Source: Methanosarcinales archaeon ex4572_44 (GTDB lineage Archaea > Halobacteriota > Methanosarcinia > Methanosarcinales > EX4572-44). Taken from it: a stretch of 13,065 bases of DNA. The DNA lies in NCBI GenBank assembly GCA_002254825.2, contig NJEL02000049.1, positions 1 through 13,065 on the forward strand. The letters are read 5' to 3'. Positions 1 to 6,397 of the stretch are shown here, in pieces (the first letter of the stretch is position 1; the number at the start of each line of letters is the position of its first letter). Made by a program: the position numbers and the translations under genes. The notes below the pieces were generated by a model that was not told the DNA's origin, searched no databases, and worked only from the letters and a program-made list of their open reading frames with translations.

Positions 1-65
1 TTCAAAAGTATTAAATAGTCTTCTTTTACATGTTGTTGCTTGTGTTTCTTCAGGGGTGATTTGCT

Positions 66-467
66 TTGGATGACGTGAGCAGTGATTGGTTTGGTGACAA
101 AGATCAGTGTCTTCTTGAGGAGATTGATCTTTCAAGAGTTGGGCATGTGTTGGATCTTGATCAGTATAAGATTGCTGAGATCTATGAAAAAGGTGCCAGC
201 AGTTTTATTTCTCCTATTTTTTACAATAAAGGTTTATATCGGGTGCGGAATAGTGGTAGTGGTATTATTATTACGGATTTCGCGGTTTGTATTGAGAAAG
301 TCGGTGCTGCGACTTATGAAGGGCTTGTTTCTGAGATGGGTGAGGATTGCGTTGATAAGCGGTTGTGGAGGGATGTTCCTGCTGGCGACGTGATTTTTTT
401 CTACTCTTTGCGTAGGGAAGATGAGTTTGTGAGATCCAGCGGTGGTGAGGATCTGATAGTGGTCTGA
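66..467 (+). CDS. Hypothetical soluble protein, 133 aa
   Basis: I do not recognise this protein. The start is TTG at 66: the frame has a stop at 57-59, and a strong ribosome binding site AGGGGTGA at 52-59 sits 6 nt upstream of the TTG. An AT-rich TATA-like stretch (TATTAAATAG, about 9-18) lies upstream. The product is acidic and lacks signal peptide, membrane segment and Cys-pair metal motif. The N-terminal 60 residues look alpha-helical and charged. The rest alternates short hydrophobic strands (SGIIITDFAVCI, GDVIFFYSL) typical of a small alpha/beta fold. It ends 28 bp from the convergent aroQ gene, so it is not in that operon. The good ribosome binding site and uninterrupted frame make it probably real; the function is unknown. 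Confidence 0.65.
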   Translation: MDDVSSDWFGDKDQCLLEEIDLSRVGHVLDLDQYKIAEIYEKGASSFISPIFYNKGLYRVRNSGSGIIITDFAVCIEKVGAATYEGLVSEMGEDCVDKRLWRDVPAGDVIFFYSLRREDEFVRSSGGEDLIVV

Positions 468-495
468 GTTTATTGATTATTACACCTTCTATCTG

Positions 496-780
496 TCAGG
501 GAAGGTTTCCATCACCCATCAATTCCTTCTGCTTTTCAATATTCATCCTGATTAATATTTTAAAAATATTTTTTACTTCACCAGCGTCAAGATTCAACTC
601 TGTAGCATACTCAGCCGCCCGATTGAGCACAATCTGATTCTGTACCTCATCATTGACCTGCTGATCCTCAACCCGCTTCTCCTTAAGCACCTTCCCCGCA
701 AGTCTTGTTCGTTTAAGTACAAGCGCTATGATCTCCTTATCAATCTGATCTATCTCTTCACGAACCTCTCGAAGCGTCAC
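496..780 (-). CDS. aroQ: Chorismate mutase, AroQ class, 94 aa
   Basis: Monofunctional all-helical chorismate mutase, converting chorismate to prephenate for Phe/Tyr synthesis in the cytoplasm. It starts at GTG 778-780, overlapping the shikimate kinase stop by four bases (GTGA), so the two are probably translationally coupled. Length is normal for the stand-alone AroQ domain. By hand alignment to the E. coli domain, R7, R24, K35, D44 and Q84 match the active-site residues R11, R28, K39, D48 and Q88. The residues matching R51 and E52 are Q47 and N48, which is unusual. Helix 1 (LREVREEIDQID) and the helix 3 end (IEKQKELM) are typical. The family call is secure from pattern; whether activity is full is less sure because of the two replacements. 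Confidence 0.88.
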   Translation of the reverse strand: MTLREVREEIDQIDKEIIALVLKRTRLAGKVLKEKRVEDQQVNDEVQNQIVLNRAAEYATELNLDAGEVKNIFKILIRMNIEKQKELMGDGNLP

Positions 781-1640
781 AGTTTATCCTCCATCACATA
801 TGCACCGTTATTATTGATCTTCGTCTTTATGACTCTTCCGTTCAGACGACCCCACACACCCACAACTGCTTTGGTCGCATCCCCATCTGTAATCGCAACA
901 TAAGACGGGCCCGTACCACTGAGACTTGCAGAAACCGCCCCCGCCTCAAGTGCATCAAGTATCGGCGCGGGACTGAAGTCGAGAGCTGCGCAGTAAAGCA
1001 AGCCATTCAGCGTCATAGCATGCCAGTAATCTCCAGCCTCGGCTAATCGGTTCGCATCCTCAACCAATGGTGCTATAAGCCTAGCACGCAAAACATTCGC
1101 ATCCCGAGAGAAAGCTCTCACCCGCGGTATATACACCACCACCTCGGACTCAACCTCTTCGCGCCGCAGAATTTCACAACTCCTATTATTGGTCACCACC
1201 ACACCACCAAGACAAGACGCAGCAGCATCATCAAAGGCACCCGTAATAGTAACACCTGCCTTGACCGCAGAGCCAACCCCAATCCTCACCGCATCCTCAC
1301 GCGACAAACTCTCCCCGATCGCCGCAAGCGTTGCCAATACTGTTGCATTCGCCGCAGCACTACTACTCTTAAGCCCACTCGCCTGAGGTATCTCACTACT
1401 CGTCTTCACAACACCCCCAAAGTCCAAATCAAAACGCGAGAGCGTATCCTCCACCGCAAGCTCGATAAGCCGCGTATCTCCTCCGCCCTCAATAACTCCA
1501 TAAACACCCTTTTCCTCTTCTCTCAGCATAACCTCTGCAGAAGTATGTATATCAAGAGCAAAGGCAGCACCTCGAAACGTCGATATTGCATTCACTATCG
1601 TCCCAGCACCACATGCAGCCGCCCTACCACAAAACACCAT
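777..1640 (-). CDS. aroK: Archaeal shikimate kinase, GHMP family, 287 aa
   Basis: ATP-dependent phosphorylation of shikimate to shikimate 3-phosphate. This is the archaeal GHMP-kinase type, unrelated to bacterial AroK. The N-terminus (GRAAACGAGTIVNAIS, residues 5-20) is characteristic of the archaeal family. The GHMP phosphate-binding loop ASGLKSSSAAANA is at 87-99, TGAFDDAAAS at 133-142, and the C-terminal glycine motif SGTGPSYVA at 241-249. All three family motifs are intact and length is normal. The start is ATG 1638-1640; a TATA-like element about 26 bases upstream suggests a nearly leaderless mRNA, which fits the lack of a clear ribosome binding site. It is followed by aroQ with a 4-nt overlap, pairing a step before chorismate with the step after it. 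Confidence 0.93.
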   Translation of the reverse strand: MVFCGRAAACGAGTIVNAISTFRGAAFALDIHTSAEVMLREEEKGVYGVIEGGGDTRLIELAVEDTLSRFDLDFGGVVKTSSEIPQASGLKSSSAAANATVLATLAAIGESLSREDAVRIGVGSAVKAGVTITGAFDDAAASCLGGVVVTNNRSCEILRREEVESEVVVYIPRVRAFSRDANVLRARLIAPLVEDANRLAEAGDYWHAMTLNGLLYCAALDFSPAPILDALEAGAVSASLSGTGPSYVAITDGDATKAVVGVWGRLNGRVIKTKINNNGAYVMEDKL

Positions 1641-1660
1641 ACCCTTACCCGATGCATCAT

Positions 1661-1670
1661 AATATATAAA
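1661..1670 (-). promoter_or_regulatory. Probable TATA box of the aroK-aroQ operon
   Basis: On the minus strand this reads TTTATATATT, centred about 26 bases upstream of the aroK ATG. That is the normal archaeal TATA-to-start distance, so the transcript probably begins at or next to the start codon (leaderless). This is inference from spacing and composition only. Confidence 0.45.
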
Positions 1671-1842
1671 AATACACGTTCACCGCTGTAGTCTATTTGT
1701 ATAAGTTAAAGTAAGTTATTGGTAGAAAATAAGAGCAAAAGAGATGTTGAGCGCGTAATGGACATCCATCGCCATAGAAGATTTGGCAGTCTCCTCTGGA
1801 GCTACACGCCAACTTGACAGTTTCGATATGATAAAAATTAGA
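1671..1842. other. Intergenic stretch between aroK promoter and tRNA-Arg, with one stem-loop
   Basis: No convincing gene is seen here; the open frame crossing 1693-1911 on the minus strand overlaps the tRNA and has no family signature. The notable element is a stem-loop at 1783-1812: TTGGC pairs with GCCAA, then an internal loop (3 and 6 nt), then CTCC pairs with GGAG around a 3-nt loop. A smaller hairpin, ATGGA/TCCAT, lies at about 1758-1769. Both could belong to the tRNA trailer or a small RNA; nothing decides this. Confidence 0.35.
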
Positions 1843-1915
1843 CGGGCGTGAAGGGATTCGAACCCCTGACCTACAGCTTAGGAGGCTGCCGCCATATCCA
1901 CTAGGCCACACGCCC
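1843..1915 (-). tRNA. tRNA-Arg, anticodon CCU
   Basis: Complete cloverleaf of 73 nt on the minus strand. The acceptor GGGCGTG pairs with CACGCCC. The D arm is GCCT...GGC. The anticodon stem GCAGC/GCTGT (one G-U) encloses the loop CTCCTAA, giving anticodon CCU, which reads the AGG arginine codon. The T arm is AGGGG-TTCGAAT-CCCTT. The discriminator is G; CCA is not encoded. There is no intron. It lies 24 bp downstream of the DUF92 gene on the same strand, so it may share readthrough transcription. Confidence 0.95.
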
Positions 1916-1939
1916 AGATACTACTCAACAAACCCTAAC

Positions 1940-3265
1940 TCATGTTAAACTTATCGGGGTCGTGACGTACAGTAGAGAGACTAATGCCGCGCTAGTAGCT
2001 GTTGATGCAAGATTCACGCCGTTGTTTGTGAGCATTCCCTTCTGCTGGAGTGTCGCACCGAAGAGGCTATCAATATTCGCACCGATCACGCCTCCGAGTG
2101 TTATCAAAACCAAGAAAATCGGGTTTGGTGGTACGAGCCCAACTGCAACGGCAAAGACCGCTAACACGAGAGCGCCTCCGATTGCCGCTGCCTCGCCCAG
2201 AAGTGTCACCCCGCCATCCGTTCCAGGCGCTGTTTTCTTGAGCGTGGTTATCATCAGCGGAGCATTCTTTGAGGTCTGACCGATCTCGCTTGCAAGGGTG
2301 TCAGCAAGCGCTGTTGCAAGCGATGCAAGGTATGCAATGAGTATGGCATCCTGGTGTGCTGGAATAGTATGGTACGCTATTGCAAGGCTTGCGGCTGGAA
2401 GCGAGTTCGAAAACACGTTCCTGTATCCACGAACACCGCTTTTTCCCTCTCCGAGCCCCACTGACGCCTTATACTTATATTTGTACTTCGTGAATCCACT
2501 ACCTATGGCAAAGAAGAGGCTGAGTGCGAGGAACCATCGCAGATCTGTGAATATTACAATCAACATCCCGATAAGCGTTGCCGTGATCATGGCGCTGACA
2601 TCTGCCATATCTTTTCTGTATGCAACGTAACTTATCAGGAGTGCCACTGTAATCGCTGCTACAAGTTCCTCCAATGGTGGTGCGTATCCGATACTTGCAA
2701 AGAGCCAGATGCTCATAACCGTGCCGATGGTTTCGGTGTGATCCTTCCCACGATGTGGTATGACCATCAACAGGGCAGCGGTCAGGCTGCCGATCACACT
2801 GAGAAAGAGGATGTTTTCGGGTTGTAACTGGTTTTCTGAGAGCACAAGGCTTACTATGCTTGCAACAAGCGTGGCATTAAAAAGATACAAGAATATCGGT
2901 TTTGCCTCCCTGCCCATTGCTGGAAAAGACACACCAGATAGTTCACTTCTGCCGCCCACCTTATTGTGCAGCTCTATCTCTGTTAGGGTGACTGCTATGG
3001 TGATTATTGATACTGACACTCCTATTATGTAAAAATCAAGGGTGTAACCGTTCCAACAGAGCACAATCCGCAGTAGAACCAGTAGAAATAGTGAAAGGCT
3101 TATGTTGAATGGACGTTGAAACCAGGTTGCTCGTGTCCTCTTCAGGGCGAAGAATGTCAGCATGAGGGCGAAGATGAGTGTGGCAAAGGCGTAATCTTTT
3201 ATCAGAGGCTGTGTAAATATTATAAAACCTATGAGCAATTCTGGAATATATTTATAGTATTCCAT
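1940..3265 (-). CDS. DUF92 (TIGR00297) polytopic membrane protein with an extra N-terminal membrane half, 441 aa
   Basis: Integral membrane protein with about 10 or more hydrophobic segments. The C-terminal half (about residues 215-441) is a DUF92 domain: GSGFTKYKYK (255-264), RNVFSNSLPA (282-291), ADTLASEIG (321-329), PGTDGGVT (347-354), IDSLFGATLQQKG (398-410) and TNNGVN (413-418). The plant DUF92 member VTE6 is a phytyl-phosphate kinase, so prenyl-phosphate phosphorylation is a reasonable guess here. The N-terminal ~210 residues are additional membrane segments without a clear family. ATG at 3263-3265 was chosen because GAAGGG lies 7 nt upstream; a TTG 15 bases further upstream is a weaker option. 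It is divergent from the cis-prenyltransferase homologue, which supports a role with polyprenyl phosphates. The exact substrate is unknown. Confidence 0.82.
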   Translation of the reverse strand: MEYYKYIPELLIGFIIFTQPLIKDYAFATLIFALMLTFFALKRTRATWFQRPFNISLSLFLLVLLRIVLCWNGYTLDFYIIGVSVSIITIAVTLTEIELHNKVGGRSELSGVSFPAMGREAKPIFLYLFNATLVASIVSLVLSENQLQPENILFLSVIGSLTAALLMVIPHRGKDHTETIGTVMSIWLFASIGYAPPLEELVAAITVALLISYVAYRKDMADVSAMITATLIGMLIVIFTDLRWFLALSLFFAIGSGFTKYKYKYKASVGLGEGKSGVRGYRNVFSNSLPAASLAIAYHTIPAHQDAILIAYLASLATALADTLASEIGQTSKNAPLMITTLKKTAPGTDGGVTLLGEAAAIGGALVLAVFAVAVGLVPPNPIFLVLITLGGVIGANIDSLFGATLQQKGMLTNNGVNLASTATSAALVSLLYVTTPISLT

Positions 3266-3333
3266 GTATAAACCCTTCAAAGCGTGTATTTGAGAAATAC
3301 TTTGTCGTCAAATTTGAGATAGGGTGTGGTGGA

Positions 3334-3981
3334 ATGGAACTTCTCCAGAGAGTATACGAGAGAAAGCTTCTACGATCGATTAGACAGGGCACTATGCCAC
3401 AACACGTGGTACTGGTGTTGAACGAATCAGATGTGTTATCAGACGAGATCAATAGACTCGATTGTTTTGCTGGGTGGTGTGCGGAGCTTGACATCGGTAC
3501 ACTGACCGTGTTCGTAAGCATTATAGAAGAGGGTATGGGACGACAGATCGGTGAACGGCTAACAGAAGAGATGAAAGAAAACCTCTTACGGGTTACAGAT
3601 AACATACACGTCTATTGCAGAGAGAGGATCGTGGATAACACACGGTGTGAGAACCATGGCTTGCGGATCAATCTTGCAATCGGTTATGGTGGGCGCTTCG
3701 AGATCACGAATGCAATAAAAGAGATTATGAAGATGATTATGAGGGGAGAACTTGCACCAGAAGAGATCAGCGAGGAGGTGATCGAGGAACACCTCTGTAT
3801 CCAATGCGAGCCAGACCTTGTGATCCGATCGGGAGGCAGGAGGCTCACAGATTTCCTGATTTGGCAGACAGTATACTCTGAATTTTATTTCACAGATGTA
3901 AACTGGGAAAATTATAGAAAAATAGATTTTTTTCGTGCTATTAGGGACTACCAGAAGCGACAGCGGAGATACGGAGAATAA
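3334..3981 (+). CDS. uppS: Cis-prenyltransferase homologue lacking the catalytic motif; likely NgBR/Nus1-like partner subunit, 215 aa
   Basis: Member of the UppS/dehydrodolichyl diphosphate synthase family, which makes the long polyprenyl carrier for glycosylation. The C-terminal half is well conserved: NLAIGYGGRFEITNAI (113-128), PDLVIRSGG (160-168), TDFLIWQTVYSEFYFTDVNW (172-191) and a basic tail QKRQRRYG. The N-terminal substrate motif is not: where active enzymes have HVAIIMDGNRRWA, this has HVVLVLNESDVLS (24-36), replacing the catalytic Asp with N30 and losing the G-N-R-R residues. The second motif (usually FSxEN) is also degraded near 60-66, and the RSGG segment is one residue short. 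This pattern matches the non-catalytic subunit of heteromeric cis-prenyltransferases, known in eukaryotes and in Methanosarcina mazei. The catalytic partner is not in this window. Confidence 0.85.
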   Translation: MELLQRVYERKLLRSIRQGTMPQHVVLVLNESDVLSDEINRLDCFAGWCAELDIGTLTVFVSIIEEGMGRQIGERLTEEMKENLLRVTDNIHVYCRERIVDNTRCENHGLRINLAIGYGGRFEITNAIKEIMKMIMRGELAPEEISEEVIEEHLCIQCEPDLVIRSGGRRLTDFLIWQTVYSEFYFTDVNWENYRKIDFFRAIRDYQKRQRRYGE

Positions 3982-4021
3982 AACCCCCTTATTATAATTG
4001 ATGTTAAACTATTAATTTATA

Positions 4022-4049
4022 GTTTTATAATTTATATGTAATTATTTTA
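4022..4049 (+). promoter_or_regulatory. AT-rich TATA-like promoter region of thi4
   Basis: The stretch contains TTTTATAATTTATATG and is followed, about 35-40 bases later, by GAAAGG and an ATG at 4068. The distances fit a TATA box with a short leader. It implies that the original thi4 start was near 4068 and that promoter and start were kept although the coding N-terminus was lost. Confidence 0.4.
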
Positions 4050-4067
4050 AAAATCAAATACGAAAGG

Positions 4068-4807
4068 ATGAAACAAAGAGTATTCCACGACAAAACTCTC
4101 GTTCAAACTCACCCGTGGGAGCAGGACCTGCTGGCATGACTGCGGCGTACTACCTTGCAAAGAAAGGCGTGAAGACTATAATATTTGAACGCAAACTGAG
4201 CCCAGGCGGTGGTATGTGGGGCGGTGGAATGATGTTCTCACGCATTGTCGTTCAGAATGAAGGAAAAGAGATACTGGACGAATTTAACATCTCATCAGAT
4301 AGATACGAGGAAGACTACTGGGTAGCTGATGCCATAGAATCCACATCAGCGATAGTATTAGAGACAATAAAAGCAGGAACCCGTATTTTCAACCTCATAA
4401 GTGCAGAGGATGTAATGATAAGGGAAGATAATCGAATAAGCGGACTTGTCTTGAACTGGAGTGCCGTGGAGCTCGCAAATCTCCACGTCGATCCGCTCGC
4501 TATAAGATCGAAGGTCGTGATCGATGCAACAGGACATGAATGTGAGATCTGCAAGATCGTACGCAACAAAATCGGCGCAGAACTATCCACAGAGACTGGA
4601 GGAGTGGTTGGGGAGAGATCAATGTGGGCAGATATCGGAGAAAGAGAGATCCTCAACAACACGAGAGAGATTTATCCTGGACTGGTCATCACTGGAATGG
4701 CTGCAAATGCAGTCTTGGGTTCACCAAGGATGGGTGCAATATTCGGCGGAATGCTTCTATCTGGAAAACGAGCAGCTGAGCTGATATTAAAAGAAATACT
4801 GGTGTAA
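4068..4807 (+). pseudogene. thi4: Thi4 thiazole synthase, N-terminus lost (intact frame 4115-4807)
   Basis: Archaeal Thi4 family, NAD-dependent synthesis of the thiamine thiazole. From 4115 the frame is conserved: GAGPAGMTAAYYLAKKG (dinucleotide-binding loop), FERKLSPGGGMWGGGMMF, NWSAVELANLHVDP, DATGHE and GSPRMGAIFGGMLLSGKRAA. H124, counted from GTG 4115, sits where the yeast enzyme has its sulfur-donor Cys, as in the sulfide-using methanogen enzyme. The roughly 35-40 residues normally before the GAGP motif, including strand beta1 of the FAD/NAD fold, are absent. The only good start (ATG 4068 after GAAAGG) is in another frame and reads 23 codons to a stop at 4137-4139. GTG 4115 has no ribosome binding site. 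Either a deletion with frameshift inactivated the gene or the assembly lost bases. Confidence 0.75.
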
Positions 4808-4867
4808 AATTAGCGTGAATGAAACTTATCAGATTATAATAGAAATTATAAATAACTGGAAGCATCC

Positions 4868-5461
4868 TTATGTTCGATTGAGCAGTTTTAGCATCTCTTC
4901 TATATTTACATTTTTTCCATAGAGATGGATGTCCATCACGTTGTTGCCGTGACATTCTACACAGCTTATGTTGCGGGGACGGTGTATTGTGACGATGTTG
5001 CCATTGCTCGTTCTCAGTGGATCGGGGTAGTTGTGACACTTGCCGCAGTTTGTAGCGTTCTCTTCAATGCTTGGTACTGTCTGTTCTTCGCCGTGACAAC
5101 CATTACATGGAACGCCGTCCTCAGACATTGGATGTGTGTCATGGTCGATAGTGTGGCAGTACAGACAGTATCGTGACATATTCTCATGTACGCTCTCTGC
5201 TGCTGGCACACCTGGTTTACCTTTCATGTGGCAGTTCTCGCACGCGTTTGTGGGCTCTTGAGCGATAATGCCCGGTGTACTCGTTGGCGTTTGTGGGGTT
5301 GGTAGGGGTTCGGTTGGAGCTGGGGCGGTTATTGTTTTGTTCTCTACAAATATTTGGTTCGGCTCGCTTGTGATGCTTGAAAAAGCTATTATAATTAATA
5401 CCACTATTATTATCACTGCTGGGATTATCACAGGTATTCTGAATATTCTTGAACCTTTCAT
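4868..5461 (-). CDS. Membrane-anchored pentaheme c-type cytochrome, 197 aa
   Basis: Predicted extracytoplasmic electron-transfer protein. Residues 8-30 form one uncleaved-looking hydrophobic anchor (IPVIIPAVIIIVVLIIIAF) after a short basic N-terminus. A Pro/Thr-rich linker follows (about 44-64), then a small domain with five CXXCH haem-binding motifs at C74, C99, C119, C139 and C167. Additional His residues (H92, H107, H110, H160, H179) could be distal ligands. No further domain or S-layer motif is seen. The start is ATG 5459-5461; a strong GGAG lies about 11 nt upstream, slightly far. Neighbours are not electron-transfer genes, so the partner is not revealed. Multihaem c-type cytochromes of this kind are frequent in ANME, Syntrophoarchaeum and some Methanosarcinales, where they are linked to extracellular electron flow. 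Confidence 0.9.
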   Translation of the reverse strand: MKGSRIFRIPVIIPAVIIIVVLIIIAFSSITSEPNQIFVENKTITAPAPTEPLPTPQTPTSTPGIIAQEPTNACENCHMKGKPGVPAAESVHENMSRYCLYCHTIDHDTHPMSEDGVPCNGCHGEEQTVPSIEENATNCGKCHNYPDPLRTSNGNIVTIHRPRNISCVECHGNNVMDIHLYGKNVNIEEMLKLLNRT

Positions 5462-5585
5462 CCAGAACCTATGATCTCCTTTTGTGATTTAACAGTTTTC
5501 ATTTTTACCAACCAGCACCCAGCCTTCATCCGATCACTACAACTCACAAATCCGATTTAATTTCTTGAATAATAAATAATCAAGA

Positions 5586-5606
5586 GCTGTTTATGAAATA
5601 AACAGC
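5586..5606. repeat. Perfect 9-bp inverted repeat, 3-nt loop
   Basis: GCTGTTTAT and ATAAACAGC are separated by GAA. It could be an operator or an RNA hairpin. It lies about 125 bp upstream of the cytochrome start. Confidence 0.6.
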
Positions 5607-5637
5607 ATGAAAAATGTAAAAATTAGAAAAAGTATTA

Positions 5638-5649
5638 AACTGTACAGTT
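5638..5649. repeat. 12-bp perfect palindrome, possible operator
   Basis: AACTGTACAGTT is fully self-complementary with no spacer, as in binding sites of dimeric regulators. It is immediately followed by TATAATG-like AT-rich sequence. A role is inferred only. Confidence 0.4.
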
Positions 5650-5812
5650 ATAATGTAAAAAAATGGTGAAAACGTTACGATATCTGTTTCTACGTATAGC
5701 TGCTGAACCTTGATTGATGCGCCTCGATTACATCGAAGCTGCTGGCTCACATTGTAAGCAGGATAGTTGAAAATATATCTCTGCACAAGACAAAATAAAA
5801 ACAAAACCTCTA

Positions 5813-5864
5813 TAGGCGAAAAGCGCTAACAAACCCTGTAGGCGAAAAGCGCTAACAAACCCTG
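5813..5864. repeat. 26-bp direct tandem repeat, two copies
   Basis: Copies at 5813-5838 and 5839-5864 are identical; each starts TAGGCGAAAAGCGCTAAC and ends AAACCCTG. The unit contains GCG-AAAAG-CGC, which can form a tiny hairpin. It lies 44 bp upstream of the 2TM gene start. Confidence 0.9.
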
Positions 5865-5908
5865 TACCTATTAAGTACGGGGTATAGTGACTTAGGTGGT
5901 GAGAAAAT

Positions 5909-6251
5909 ATGGCAGAAGGAATTCCATTAGAAGAATACAAAAAGGCGTACGGGGAAATAGTGTCGGAAGAGGAGAATTCCATTAGAAGAATACAAAAAGG
6001 CGTACGGGGAAATAGTGTCGGAAGAGGAGAAAAGAGATTTTTCAGTTCACCTGGTAGCGTACGTGATAGTTAACGCTATGTTGATAGCCATCAACTTCAT
6101 ATATTCTCCCGATGATATCTGGTTCTTTTATCCACTCATAGGTTGGGGAATCGGTATATCAATGCACTACCTATTTGGTGTTCGTTGGATACAGAAAGAG
6201 CTTAAGGGAAGAGAAGCGAAAGCAGAATATAGAGCGAGAGGGAAGAAATAA
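5909..6251 (+). pseudogene. 2TM-domain small membrane protein, frame broken by a 55-bp tandem duplication
   Basis: The ancestral gene starts at ATG 5909, with a strong ribosome binding site GGTGGTGA at 5895-5902, 6 nt upstream. A 55-bp unit is duplicated in tandem (5919-5973 and 5974-6028). Because 55 is not a multiple of three, translation from 5909 leaves frame and stops at 6071-6073 after 54 residues. Removing one copy restores a 95-residue protein: a charged N-terminus, then VHLVAYVIVNAMLIAINFIY and a second membrane segment with GWGIGISMHYLFGV, then a basic tail. This fits the 2TM domain (PF13239), found alone or fused to sensor kinases. A GTG at 6015 could still give a 78-residue form with both membrane segments but has only a weak ribosome binding site. 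The break may be real or an assembly error. Confidence 0.75.
5919..6028 (+). repeat. 55-bp exact tandem duplication inside the 2TM gene
   Basis: Unit 5919-5973 is repeated without change at 5974-6028, with identity running three bases further. Each begins GAATTCCATTAGAAGAATAC and ends GTCGGAAGAGGA. No long flanking homology is seen beyond the 3-bp GAA, consistent with replication slippage or an assembly duplication. Confidence 0.97.
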
Positions 6252-6377
6252 TGTTTTATTCGACTTACGTTGTCGTTGTGATCGCTTGAATCGCAGAGAA
6301 TTTTATATATAGTGAAGAGAATTACCGAAAGGAAAAGAGAGCTGAAAAATGATTGCTCTGAAGCATGCAGATGGATG

Positions 6378-6397
6378 CCCCCGAATTCATTCGGGGG
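6378..6397. repeat. Strong GC-rich hairpin between convergent genes
   Basis: CCCCCGAAT (6378-6386) and ATTCGGGGG (6389-6397) form a perfect 9-bp inverted repeat with a 2-nt spacer; as RNA this is 8 bp with a TTCA tetraloop, extendable by two G-U pairs. It is followed by GC-rich GGCACGGCCGGGGC. A smaller stem AGAGC/GCTCT lies just upstream (about 6338-6360). The context resembles the terminal hairpins of IS200/IS605 elements, but no transposase gene is present. It might instead be a structured RNA or processing signal between the 2TM and tgtA genes. Confidence 0.45.

Larger units (their letters stand above)
5462..5908. other. Gene-free intergenic region of about 450 bp with several inverted and direct repeats
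   Basis: No supportable gene is seen on either strand. It holds a 9-bp perfect hairpin (5586-5606), a 12-bp palindrome AACTGTACAGTT (5638-5649), a small hairpin TCGAT/ATCGA (5724-5736), the direct repeat AGCTGCTG (5699 and 5737), and the 26-bp tandem repeat at 5813-5864. It must contain the promoters of both the cytochrome gene (minus) and the 2TM gene (plus). Confidence 0.5.

Noticed and set aside
1693..1911. 72-codon open frame on the minus strand
   Set aside because: It overlaps almost the whole tRNA-Arg, and its first residues are read from the tRNA sequence; no ribosome binding site or family.
3266..3280. Upstream TTG start for the DUF92 protein
   Set aside because: It would add five residues and use the GAAGGG ribosome binding site as coding sequence; the ATG at 3265 has correct spacing to it.
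5813..5864. CRISPR array
   Set aside because: Two head-to-tail copies with no spacer between them; this is a tandem duplication, not repeat-spacer structure.
5728..5982. 84-codon minus-strand frame through the repeat region
   Set aside because: It is the antisense of both tandem duplications and of the 2TM start; composition is not protein-like.
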